From Flavobacterium sp. (GTDB taxonomy: Bacteria; Bacteroidota; Bacteroidia; Flavobacteriales; Flavobacteriaceae), in NCBI GenBank assembly GCA_016721735.1, contig JADKHM010000019.1, forward strand, positions 558,001 to 622,000: DNA of 64,000 bases, read 5' to 3'. The notes beneath the pieces are model-generated. The model ran no database searches. It had not been told where the DNA came from and was given only the letters and a program-made list of their open reading frames with translations. Each line of letters begins with the position of its first letter. Position 1 is the stretch's first letter. This document shows positions 36,022-44,392 of this stretch, in pieces. The position numbers and the translations under genes are program-made.

Positions 36022-36029
36022 TATATTTG
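36022..36029 (+). promoter_or_regulatory. Candidate -7 promoter box for the M23 peptidase
   Basis: TATATTTG fits TAnnTTTG and lies 17 bases before the start codon. ATTGT upstream (near 35992) may be a weak -33 element. Confidence 0.5.
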
Positions 36030-36046
36030 TGTCCTAAACCAAAGAA

Positions 36047-36913
36047 ATGACGGAAAAAAGACTCAAACGTCAAATAATCAAGAAGAAATTATTCACAAAA
36101 AACCGTTTGGTGATTTTGAATGAGGATTCTTTTGAAGAAATTTTTTCGTTGCGTCTGACGTTGATGAATGTCTTTGTGGTGGCTACCATTGGCGCAATTC
36201 TTATTATCACAACGACTACTTTTATTATTGCGTTTACACCATTGCGCGAGTTCATCCCGGGCTATGCTTCCGATGAATTGAAAAGAAACGCGACAGAACT
36301 GGCTTTAAAATCAGATTCGCTAGCCAATTCAATCAAGAAAAACGAAGCCTATATTGCTTCAATCAAGAAAATACTCACCGGTGATTTAGATTACGCGAAA
36401 TTCAGTAAGGACTCTATTTACGCCACAAAAACCGACGAAAATTCAGAAGAGAGTAAAGCGAGTAAAGCAGAACTTGAATTACGTACTCAAGTGGCACAGG
36501 AAGACAAATACAATCTATTCGAAAAGGCGCAACCGAAAGTAACAAGTGTTCTTTTTGCGCCTGTAAAAGGATCCATAACCGAGAAGTTTAGTTTACAAAA
36601 GAAACACTTTGCCGTAGATGTTGCCCTGGCAAAAGACACGCCCATAAAAGCAACTTTAAACGGAACAGTTGTATTTGCCGATTGGACGCCTAGCACAGGA
36701 AATGTAATTATTATTCGCCACAACAACGGATTTTTATCTGTATACAAACACGCCGCTTCACTGACCAAAAGTCAAGGCGATGTTGTTCGAACAGGTGAAG
36801 TAATTGCGCTCGCAGGCTCAACCGGAAAAGAATCAACCGGTGTGCATTTGCATTTTGAGCTATGGAAAGATGGATACGCCATTGACCCTACACAATTCAT
36901 AGAATTTGAATAG
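36047..36913 (+). CDS. M23 family peptidoglycan metallopeptidase
   Basis: 288 residues. An N-terminal cytoplasmic part and one membrane segment (LTLMNVFVVATIGAILIITTTTFIIAF, about 33-60) anchor it, then a helical spacer (60-165), then a LytM-type domain. The zinc ligands are H-F-A-V-D (about residue 187) and the H-L-H-F-E block near 268. KGSITEKFSLQKKHFAVDVALAKDTPIKA and GEVIALAGSTGKESTGVHLHFELWKDG are the M23 signatures. It should cut peptide bonds of peptidoglycan or act as an activator. It starts a plus-strand unit with GH3 and the next gene (gaps of 7 and 3 bases). Confidence 0.93.
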   Translation: MTEKRLKRQIIKKKLFTKNRLVILNEDSFEEIFSLRLTLMNVFVVATIGAILIITTTTFIIAFTPLREFIPGYASDELKRNATELALKSDSLANSIKKNEAYIASIKKILTGDLDYAKFSKDSIYATKTDENSEESKASKAELELRTQVAQEDKYNLFEKAQPKVTSVLFAPVKGSITEKFSLQKKHFAVDVALAKDTPIKATLNGTVVFADWTPSTGNVIIIRHNNGFLSVYKHAASLTKSQGDVVRTGEVIALAGSTGKESTGVHLHFELWKDGYAIDPTQFIEFE

Positions 36914-36920
36914 AAGAAAG

Positions 36921-38408
36921 ATGTCTATAAAAACCATTGCTGCAAAAATATTTGCCCATTATGTCTACAGAAAAACCCAACGTTGGGCAAATAATCCTGT
37001 CGCAACACAACAGCAAGTTTTTGAGGAATTAATTCAGAAAGCAAAAAGCACGCAGTTTGGTAAAGACCACAATTTTGAGGCTATCCGAACATTCGAAGAT
37101 TTTGCTAAACAAGTTCCTATAAGAGATTACGAAGGACTTCGAACATACGTGGATCGCGTTGTTCACGGTGAAGAAAATATACTTTGGCCAGGCAAACCGC
37201 TATATTTCGCAAAGACTTCTGGAACAACTTCCGGCGCGAAGTACATTCCACTTACTAAAGAATCGATGCCTTATCATATCGAGGCGGCACGTGACGCCAT
37301 TTTGCATTACATCTACCAAACAGGAAAAGCTGGATTCGTAGATGGAAAGATGATTTTTTTGCAAGGAAGTCCCATTTTGGAAGATAAAAACGGCATCCAA
37401 TTCGGTAGACTTTCGGGAATTGTAGCGCATTATGTTCCCAAATATTTACAAAGAAATAGGTTGCCTTCTTTGGAAACCAATTGCATTGAAGATTGGGAAA
37501 CCAAAGTGAATGCTATAGTTGAAGAAACTTTTAATGAAGACATGACGGTCATTTCTGGGATTCCATCTTGGGTTCAAATGTATTTTGAAAAGCTGCAAGA
37601 CAAAGCCCAAAAGCCTGTTGGATCGCTGTTTAAAAACTTCAATTTGTTTATTTATGGCGGCGTCAACTACGAACCGTATCGCGCAAAATTTGAAAATTTA
37701 ATCGGACGAAAAGTCGATAGTATCGAGTTATTCCCAGCATCGGAAGGTTTTTTTGCTTATCAAGATCTTCAAAACGAGAAAGGAATGTTGCTGCTTTTGA
37801 AGGCTGGAATATTCTACGAGTTTATAAAAGCGAATGAGTTTTTTAATGCAAATCCGAAGCGACATACGATCGGAGAAGTTGAAATAGGCGTCAATTATGT
37901 CTTAATTATCTCGACCAACGCTGGACTTTGGGGTTATAATATTGGCGATACCGTTGAATTTACGTCGACACAACCATATCGCGTAATTGTTTCCGGGAGA
38001 ATTAAACATTTTATTTCTGCGTTTGGTGAACATGTTATTGGAAAAGAAGTAGAACAAGCCATACAAGAAGCGATAGCGGGCACGGAAATTCGAATTAATG
38101 AATTTACAGTCGCGCCGCAAATCACACCGAAATCAGGATTGCCTTATCACGAGTGGTTTATTGAATTTGAAAATCTTCCAGAGGATGAAAATCGTTTTGC
38201 CGAAGCCATTGATGCATCGATGAGAAAGCAAAATGTGTATTATGATGATCTCATTCAAGGAAATGTTTTGCAAAAACTTAAAATCACCAAAGTAGTCAAG
38301 AACGGTTTTCAAGATTATATGAAATCGATAGGAAGATTGGGCGGTCAGAATAAAATTCCTAGATTGAGTAACGACAGAAGTGTTGCAGATCAATTAGAAA
38401 CCTATTAA
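36921..38408 (+). CDS. GH3 auxin-responsive promoter family protein
   Basis: 495 residues from the ATG at 36921, which lies 7 bases after the M23 stop. The frame is also open from 36906. GH3 enzymes belong to the adenylate-forming superfamily; plant members join amino acids to auxin or jasmonate. Key blocks are FAKTSGTTSGAKYIPLT (the ATP-binding P-loop, about residue 94), FPASEGFF near residue 275, and LWGYNIGDTVEFTS, then VSGRIKHFISAFGEHVIGKEVE (about 365). The N-terminal WANNPVATQQQVFEELIQKAKSTQFGKDH matches too. Acyl substrate and partner in bacteria are unknown. Confidence 0.93.
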   Translation: MSIKTIAAKIFAHYVYRKTQRWANNPVATQQQVFEELIQKAKSTQFGKDHNFEAIRTFEDFAKQVPIRDYEGLRTYVDRVVHGEENILWPGKPLYFAKTSGTTSGAKYIPLTKESMPYHIEAARDAILHYIYQTGKAGFVDGKMIFLQGSPILEDKNGIQFGRLSGIVAHYVPKYLQRNRLPSLETNCIEDWETKVNAIVEETFNEDMTVISGIPSWVQMYFEKLQDKAQKPVGSLFKNFNLFIYGGVNYEPYRAKFENLIGRKVDSIELFPASEGFFAYQDLQNEKGMLLLLKAGIFYEFIKANEFFNANPKRHTIGEVEIGVNYVLIISTNAGLWGYNIGDTVEFTSTQPYRVIVSGRIKHFISAFGEHVIGKEVEQAIQEAIAGTEIRINEFTVAPQITPKSGLPYHEWFIEFENLPEDENRFAEAIDASMRKQNVYYDDLIQGNVLQKLKITKVVKNGFQDYMKSIGRLGGQNKIPRLSNDRSVADQLETY

Positions 38409-38411
38409 AAG

Positions 38412-39296
38412 ATGAAAACAGCCAAATTGTTGTGTTTGTTTTTCTTATTGACAGGCAACTTGGTTTCCTCTCAAATCAAAGGGATTGTGATTGATGCAGC
38501 AACCAAAAATCCGATTCCGTATGTCAGCATTTGGATTGAAAATGAAAACAACGGAACTACTGCAGAAGAGAACGGACAATTTCAATTGACCATCGCAAGC
38601 AAAAGCAAAAATCTTCTTTTTTCCGCTTTGGGTTACGAAAAAAAGACCATGGCGATTTCGAGTGACATGAAAGTAGAAATGACGCCAAGCACAATCGAAC
38701 TGAATGAAGTTCAAATCACCAAAAAATACGGAACCAGACAAATAGAAATTGGCGAAACCGAAAGTCCATTTTTGCAAGCGTATGAAAACGGACCTCGAAT
38801 AGACATCAAGTTTTTCCCCTATAAAGCAAAGTATAAAAAGACAAAATTTATCAAGCAAATTGTTCTCAATACAGATTGCCGAATAGAAGAAGCAACGCTC
38901 AAACTGCATTTATATAAAGTGGACAACGCTGGTTTGCCAGGCGACGAACTGCTAGAAAAGGACTATATCGCAACCGTGAGTAAAGGTGTGAAGAAAACCT
39001 TATTCAATCTATCCGCATTTAATTTAAGAATGCCGAAAGACGGAATTTTTGTTGGATTTGAAAGACTTAAGGTGGAGAAAAACAAATTTGAAAAGACAAT
39101 CAGAAGTGCTGATAACCAAGGCAATGTCGTTCAGACGACTTTTTGTCCATTTGTGTTATACAATCAAGTTGAACGAGATTATAGTTACACTTTTTCAGGA
39201 GGCAAATGGACCAGAGAATCGACTACCACTGCCCAAGGCGCATCAAATAAAAAAATGATTTATGAACCAGCAATAAACCTGATTCTTGTAAACTAA
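38412..39296 (+). CDS. Secreted CarboxypepD_reg-like domain protein
   Basis: 294 residues. A signal peptide (MKTAKLLCLFFLLTGNLVSSQ) is followed by a carboxypeptidase-regulatory-like beta sandwich: IKGIVIDAATKNPIPYVSIWIENENNGTTAEENGQF (residues about 22-57), FSALGYEKKTMAI, and VEMTPSTIELNEVQITKK. This is the domain seen at the start of TonB-dependent transporters, here without the barrel. The C-terminal half (residues about 130-290) is strand-rich with no family I know. It follows GH3 by 3 bases. Confidence 0.8.
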   Translation: MKTAKLLCLFFLLTGNLVSSQIKGIVIDAATKNPIPYVSIWIENENNGTTAEENGQFQLTIASKSKNLLFSALGYEKKTMAISSDMKVEMTPSTIELNEVQITKKYGTRQIEIGETESPFLQAYENGPRIDIKFFPYKAKYKKTKFIKQIVLNTDCRIEEATLKLHLYKVDNAGLPGDELLEKDYIATVSKGVKKTLFNLSAFNLRMPKDGIFVGFERLKVEKNKFEKTIRSADNQGNVVQTTFCPFVLYNQVERDYSYTFSGGKWTRESTTTAQGASNKKMIYEPAINLILVN

Positions 39297-39309
39297 GAGA
39301 TTAAATCCA

Positions 39310-39317
39310 TACATTTG
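39310..39317 (+). promoter_or_regulatory. Candidate -7 promoter box for the DUF6909-like gene
   Basis: TACATTTG fits TAnnTTTG exactly, 83 bases before the start codon at 39401, just after the previous stop. The leader between is about 80 bases. Confidence 0.4.
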
Positions 39318-39400
39318 CAGGTTTATAACCAAAATTCGAAAGAGAAAGTAACGATTGGAGCAGATAGAATTCGAATTGTTGTTAGAAATTAAATACATTA

Positions 39401-41092
39401 ATGAAAGAAATTAAAAACATTGTACGATCAAGAGCTCAGGAATCTTCAAGCGCTGTTGAAAAACTGTATATTACTATGCGCCACCTCTTTAACAGAGGAT
39501 TCTACAAACCGATGGGCGTGTCGGGCGAAACATTACGAGAGGCGTTATTGTCTTTAAGACCTGAAATTTACGGAAGCATTGCAGAAGAAAAAGTGGAATT
39601 AGACGGTCTTTTGTATGTTATTGAACGGCTTCCAATTGGAATAGAGGAATGTCGATTTATCAATCTAACTTCGGACGAAGGCTATTCTAAGTCGCATTTT
39701 AAGGCAATTATTCCGCCAAAAAGAAGGCGAAATTGTTATCGGATTGATGAGGAGCAGATGAATGTTGAAATCACGCGAGGACGGTCAGACATTTATGATA
39801 TATTGACGCATTTGACCTTCATTTTTATAGAATCACATAAGATCAAAGATCGTATTCTGATTGACGAAAGTGGAGAAGTAACGCGAGATTGGCAAAAACT
39901 AGCACAAGCTGTTTTGCAAAACAAGAAACTGTCTTTGGTGGAGAAAGAAAAAACAATTTCTCATACCGCCAATATTTTAGGACGTACTTTTTCAGAAGTT
40001 ATCGAAATTTATGATGCGTTCGGAACGTCAGAAAAACCGGACCGTTTTCTACATGTAATTTTTTGGTTAGGCAAGTTGGCCATGGAAGAGGTTGTCGAAA
40101 ACAACAAAAGAACGATTACGTTTAGTCCTATCTTAAGAGAGCGTTTGGGTCATCATATTCATGGAGAAATTTGGGCCAATAACATCAAAGAAGTTTTAAA
40201 AGACAACAATCTTCTAGACCGGCCAATTCATGTTATTAGCGCAAACATGCATAGCGTAATGAATTCCATTTTTGCTACGCATGTACTGAAAACAAAGTAC
40301 AAAGATCAGTCTGATTTCTTTATTTATGAAGAACTTAGTAAATCTGGAGCAAACGATATTAGAGACAAAGTATCAACTTTTGCGGAACAACACGGAATGA
40401 TCTCTTTGCCTGATACTTCTGGAACAAACATCGATGTGCAGATTTTTGACACCGCGAAAATCGAGTGGAAAAAATCGGCATTTCCAACTGCAAAGATTGG
40501 CGATGCGCCACCTGTTATTATCGTAATGGATTATGCATTTGGAGAACAAGCATACGAAACGATAGATGAATTGTTGAAACCATTCCAAGAAACAAAACAT
40601 AAAAAAGTTTTTCTTAATGTGGAGTCGGTTTCGATTATGGGAAAGGCAGGAATTCTGCAAGGAGGCAAAGGCGATATTATGATTCCATCAGCGCATATCA
40701 ATGAAGGAACGGGTGACAATTATCCTTTTGAAAACGAGTTGACAGCCGCTATGTTGGATGGCAATGGAATTCCGGTTTTTGCAGGACCAATGGTTACGGT
40801 ACTAGGAACATCATTGCAGAATAAAGACTTATTGAAATTTTTCCATGATTCAACATGGGGCGTTATTGGTTTAGAAATGGAGGGTGCGTATTATCAGAAA
40901 GCAATTCAGTCCGCTTCTAAAATTCGAAAAAGTATCAATCCAGACGTCAAAGTGAGATATGCTTATTACGCCTCTGATAATCCGCTGGAAACAGGAAGTA
41001 CTTTAGCTTCAGGAGGTTTGGGCACGACAGGTGTTAAGCCAACCTACTTGATCACAATAAAAATATTAGAACAGATTTTTAACATTAATTAA
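39401..41092 (+). CDS. DUF6909-like protein with nucleoside-phosphorylase-like C-terminus
   Basis: 563 residues, no signal peptide. The N-terminal half is helical (SAVEKLYITMRHLFNRGFYKPMGVSGETLREALLSLRPEIYG). The C-terminal half has a Rossmann-like pattern with PPVIIVMDYAFGEQAYE near residue 370, FAGPMVTVLGTSLQNKD, and GVIGLEMEGAYYQKAIQSASK near 485. G-x-E-M-E-G is the nucleoside phosphorylase/nucleosidase active-site motif, so a purine nucleoside or nucleotide activity is possible but unproven. I believe this is the family labelled DUF6909 in Flavobacteriaceae. The Wzz-like gene follows 9 bases on. Confidence 0.6.
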   Translation: MKEIKNIVRSRAQESSSAVEKLYITMRHLFNRGFYKPMGVSGETLREALLSLRPEIYGSIAEEKVELDGLLYVIERLPIGIEECRFINLTSDEGYSKSHFKAIIPPKRRRNCYRIDEEQMNVEITRGRSDIYDILTHLTFIFIESHKIKDRILIDESGEVTRDWQKLAQAVLQNKKLSLVEKEKTISHTANILGRTFSEVIEIYDAFGTSEKPDRFLHVIFWLGKLAMEEVVENNKRTITFSPILRERLGHHIHGEIWANNIKEVLKDNNLLDRPIHVISANMHSVMNSIFATHVLKTKYKDQSDFFIYEELSKSGANDIRDKVSTFAEQHGMISLPDTSGTNIDVQIFDTAKIEWKKSAFPTAKIGDAPPVIIVMDYAFGEQAYETIDELLKPFQETKHKKVFLNVESVSIMGKAGILQGGKGDIMIPSAHINEGTGDNYPFENELTAAMLDGNGIPVFAGPMVTVLGTSLQNKDLLKFFHDSTWGVIGLEMEGAYYQKAIQSASKIRKSINPDVKVRYAYYASDNPLETGSTLASGGLGTTGVKPTYLITIKILEQIFNIN

Positions 41093-41101
41093 ATTATAAT
41101 A

Positions 41102-42106
41102 ATGAGCACAAACGACCATAAAAATGTAGACGATCAAGAAATAGATTTAGCATCAGTTTCAAAAGCGGTTTCAGGTATGTTTCAGTCGATAGGCAGAAGC
41201 ATTTTCCGTATGATTCAATTTGTGTTGAAACATATTGTTGTTCTAATTGCTTTAGTGATAGTCGGCGTAGGCTTCGGATCGTATTTGGATACTACACGTA
41301 AAACATATAACACTTGCATAATCATTCGACCAAATTTTGAGTCAACTGATTATATTTATGCTAAAATTGACCTGCTTTTTTCAAGAATTAATGATAATGA
41401 CACTTTGTTTTTGAAATCTATAGGAATCAAGAGTCCAAAGAAATTAAGAAGCATAAAGATTTATCCAATTGTTGATATTTATAAGTTTATTAGTGAAAGT
41501 GACTCCAAGGACAGCGACCGAAATTTCCAGTTATTTAAATTACTTGCTGCCGATGGCGATATGGAGAAAATTATCCTTAATCGGACAACTAGTAAGAACT
41601 ACACTTTTCACCAAATACATTTTGTAACGTCATCTAAAGCTAGCAGAGATGAAATTTTGGAACCGTTATTAAATTATCTTGAAAGCAATGAAAATTTCAA
41701 GAATACAAAACAAATATTTATTGAAAACACCAATTTGAAAATTGAGGCAAACAAAAATATGATTGCGCAAATTGATGGATTACTGAGTACTTTTACGAAT
41801 GAAAGTTCCGAAAGCGCTAAGAACAATAAGTCTGTATATATCAACCAAAATACACAATTGAATGACTTAATTCAGACTAAAAACAATTTAGTAAATGAAA
41901 TTGGGTATCATAAATACGAGCTTATTAATCACGATAAAGTTGTAAAGGAAAGCAGCAGCATTATCAATATGAATGACACAAGAACAATTGATAGTAAATT
42001 AAGAGTTGTGTTGCCAATAGCACTTCTTTTTATGTATCTGTTAATCATTGGTCTTGTTAATTTTTATAGAAAACAAGCTGCGCTTTATAAAAAAGAAAAG
42101 CTCTAG
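41102..42106 (+). CDS. Wzz-like membrane protein (two-segment, periplasmic coiled coil)
   Basis: 334 residues. Two membrane segments at about 38-61 (RMIQFVLKHIVVLIALVIVGVG) and 299-318 (LPIALLFMYLLIIGLVNFY), with a periplasmic helical region of some 230 residues between them. This is the topology of polysaccharide co-polymerases/chain-length determinants (Wzz), although the Pro-rich motif of the second segment is not obvious. Its position 12 bases before rfbA supports a glycan role, a contextual inference. Confidence 0.55.
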   Translation: MSTNDHKNVDDQEIDLASVSKAVSGMFQSIGRSIFRMIQFVLKHIVVLIALVIVGVGFGSYLDTTRKTYNTCIIIRPNFESTDYIYAKIDLLFSRINDNDTLFLKSIGIKSPKKLRSIKIYPIVDIYKFISESDSKDSDRNFQLFKLLAADGDMEKIILNRTTSKNYTFHQIHFVTSSKASRDEILEPLLNYLESNENFKNTKQIFIENTNLKIEANKNMIAQIDGLLSTFTNESSESAKNNKSVYINQNTQLNDLIQTKNNLVNEIGYHKYELINHDKVVKESSSIINMNDTRTIDSKLRVVLPIALLFMYLLIIGLVNFYRKQAALYKKEKL

Positions 42107-42118
42107 AATTTGTAACTC

Positions 42119-42976
42119 ATGAAAGGAATTATTTTAGCAGGTGGTTCGGGGACGCGATTGCACCCACTGACTTTAGCCGTAAGTAAGCAATTAATGCCTA
42201 TTTACGATAAACCAATGATTTACTATCCATTGTCAACCTTATTGTGGTCGGGAATCAATGAGATTCTTATTATTTCAACGCCACATGACTTGCCATTATT
42301 CAAGCAATTGCTTGGCGACGGTAAGAAATTGGGCTGTAATTTTCAGTATGCAATACAGGAAAATCCCAATGGTTTAGCAGAAGCGTTTATTATAGGACGA
42401 GAATTTATTGGTAAAGAAAAAGTAGCTTTAGTCCTTGGAGATAATATTTTTTATGGCACTGGTCTGTCTGATTTGTTATTAGCAAATAGTAATCCAGACG
42501 GAGGAATTATATACGCATACCACGTAAACGATCCAGAAAGATATGGTGTAGTCGATTTTGATAATAACGGAAATGTATTGTCAATAGAAGAAAAACCGGA
42601 AAAACCCAAATCAAACTTTGCCGTGCCTGGAATTTATTTTTATGACAATGATGTTGTTGAGATTGCTTCAAATATAAAACCAAGTCATCGTGGAGAGTTG
42701 GAGATTACCGATGTAAACAGAGAGTACTTAAGGAGAGGAAAACTTAAAGTAAGTATCCTTGACAGAGGAACAGCGTGGCTAGATACTGGAACTTTTAATT
42801 CGTTAATGCAAGCTGGACAATTCGTGCAAGTAATTGAAGAGAGACAAGGACTAAAAATAGGTGCAATTGAAGAAGCTGCTTTTAAGATGGGTTTTATAAA
42901 TGCGGAAGAATTAAGGGAATTGGCCGTTCCGTTACTAAAAAGTGGATACGGAAATCACCTCTTAAGTATAATCTAG
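42119..42976 (+). CDS. rfbA: Glucose-1-phosphate thymidylyltransferase
   Basis: 285 residues, the usual length for RmlA. It makes dTDP-glucose from dTTP and glucose-1-phosphate, the first step of dTDP-L-rhamnose synthesis. MKGIILAGGSGTRLHPLTLAVSKQLMPIYDKPMIYYPL is the nucleotide-binding signature; LGDNIFYGTGLSDLL is the catalytic-metal block; VVDFDNNGNVLSIEEKPEKPKSNFAVPGIYFYD and RGTAWLDTGTFNSLMQA complete it. Followed by rfbC after 3 bases. Confidence 0.96.
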   Translation: MKGIILAGGSGTRLHPLTLAVSKQLMPIYDKPMIYYPLSTLLWSGINEILIISTPHDLPLFKQLLGDGKKLGCNFQYAIQENPNGLAEAFIIGREFIGKEKVALVLGDNIFYGTGLSDLLLANSNPDGGIIYAYHVNDPERYGVVDFDNNGNVLSIEEKPEKPKSNFAVPGIYFYDNDVVEIASNIKPSHRGELEITDVNREYLRRGKLKVSILDRGTAWLDTGTFNSLMQAGQFVQVIEERQGLKIGAIEEAAFKMGFINAEELRELAVPLLKSGYGNHLLSII

Positions 42977-42979
42977 TTT

Positions 42980-43531
42980 ATGAATTTTATTGAAACGGAA
43001 TTAGAAGGTTGCTTTATACTCGAACCAAAAATTATTGCTGATGAACGCGGCTATTTTATGGAGAGTTTTAATGAAAGTAATTTCCGAAAAGCACTAGACA
43101 TAGACATTCACTTTGTTCAAGACAATCAATCTTTTTCGACGAAAGGCGTATTGCGAGGACTTCATTATCAAGTAGGTACTCATGCGCAAGCTAAATTAAT
43201 TAGAGTTTTAGGCGGAGAGATTTTAGATGTTGCGGTTGATCTTAGACCCAATTCTATCACATATGGAGCTTATTTTGCGGCAGTTTTGTCCTCAGAAAAC
43301 CAAAAACAAATGTTCATTCCTAGCGGATTTGCACATGGTTTCAAAGTACTAAGCGAAACGGCAACGATTTTTTATAAATGTGATCAATTCTACGACAAAG
43401 CTTCTGAAGGTGGAATCATATTTAATGATCCAACACTAAATATCGACTGGGGAGAGGAAAGTACAAATTGGATTATTTCTGAAAAAGATAGAAATCTCCC
43501 ATCATTTGAAAATTCTAGAAAAATATGGTAG
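42980..43531 (+). CDS. rfbC: dTDP-4-dehydrorhamnose 3,5-epimerase
   Basis: 183 residues, a cupin. It epimerises dTDP-4-keto-6-deoxyglucose at C3 and C5. The GVLRGLHYQ block has the catalytic His62; ILDVAVDLRPNS has the conserved Asp; and FIPSGFAHGFKVLSETATIFYKCDQFYDK contains the substrate-binding Tyr region. Starts 3 bases after rfbA and overlaps rfbD by 7 bases. Confidence 0.96.
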   Translation: MNFIETELEGCFILEPKIIADERGYFMESFNESNFRKALDIDIHFVQDNQSFSTKGVLRGLHYQVGTHAQAKLIRVLGGEILDVAVDLRPNSITYGAYFAAVLSSENQKQMFIPSGFAHGFKVLSETATIFYKCDQFYDKASEGGIIFNDPTLNIDWGEESTNWIISEKDRNLPSFENSRKIW

Positions 43532-44358
43532 TAATAGTGCTTGGTGCCGCTGGACAATTAGGAAAAGCTATCCAGTCTATATCTTCACATTATACTGTTC
43601 ACTTTAATTTCTTTGATTCTCGTCAATTGGACATTAGTAAAAGTGAAATGGTTGATGCTGCCTTTGAGAGGTTGAAACCAGATTTTTGCATTAATGTAGC
43701 TGCATACACAGCAGTTGACAAAGCGGAAATAGAAAAGGACAAAGCAGACTTAATTAACCATATTTCAGTAAAGAATATTGCCCTTGCTTGTCTTAAGCAC
43801 GATACAACCTTGCTGCATATTTCGACAGATTTTGTTTTTGATGGCGAAAAGAATTCTCCATACTTAGAAAGCGACCAAACCAACCCACAAGGCCAATACG
43901 GAATTTCAAAAAGAAATGGAGAGTTAGAAATTGAACACGCCATGACAAAGTACTTTATTGTTAGAACTTCATGGCTTTATTCTGATTTTGGGTATAATTT
44001 CAAGAAAACAATGTTGAAACTTGCTCAAGAAAGGGAAAGTCTTAATGTGGTCAACGACCAAATTGGCGCACCAACTCATGCTGTAGATCTAGCAAAAGCG
44101 TTGATGAAAATACTGCAAAGCGAGAGCACAAACTATGGAATTTATCACTATAGTAACGAAGGAAATACAAGTTGGTTCGGTTTTGCAAAGAAAATTTTTG
44201 AATACAATAATTTGTCAGTTATTTTAAAAGGTATTCCAACTTCGGACTACCCAACACCCGCGAAACGACCAAAGTATAGTGTTTTAGATACAGCTAAAAT
44301 CAAAAAGGAATTCAACCTTACGATAAGAAGTTGGGAAAAAGCGCTTAAGGAAAACTAA
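43525..44358 (+). CDS. rfbD: dTDP-4-dehydrorhamnose reductase
   Basis: 277 residues, short-chain dehydrogenase fold, makes dTDP-L-rhamnose with NAD(P)H. VLGAAGQLGKAIQSI is the nucleotide-binding loop (residues 4-18); CINVAAYTAVDKAE and ISTDFVFDGEKNSPYLESD are RmlD signatures; Y-G-I-S-K near residue 128 holds the catalytic Tyr and Lys. Last of the rfbA-C-D run. The second enzyme, rfbB (dTDP-glucose 4,6-dehydratase), is not in the window. A strong terminator follows. Confidence 0.95.
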   Translation: MVVIVLGAAGQLGKAIQSISSHYTVHFNFFDSRQLDISKSEMVDAAFERLKPDFCINVAAYTAVDKAEIEKDKADLINHISVKNIALACLKHDTTLLHISTDFVFDGEKNSPYLESDQTNPQGQYGISKRNGELEIEHAMTKYFIVRTSWLYSDFGYNFKKTMLKLAQERESLNVVNDQIGAPTHAVDLAKALMKILQSESTNYGIYHYSNEGNTSWFGFAKKIFEYNNLSVILKGIPTSDYPTPAKRPKYSVLDTAKIKKEFNLTIRSWEKALKEN

Positions 44359-44360
44359 AA

Positions 44361-44390
44361 AAAAAGGAGGAAATTATTTTCCTCCTTTTA
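44361..44390. terminator. Bidirectional terminator between rfbD and the giant Ig-repeat gene
   Basis: AAAAGGAGGAAA (44362-44373) pairs with TTTCCTCCTTTT (44378-44389) around TTAT. It lies between convergent genes and works both ways. Confidence 0.9.
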
Positions 44391-44392
44391 TA

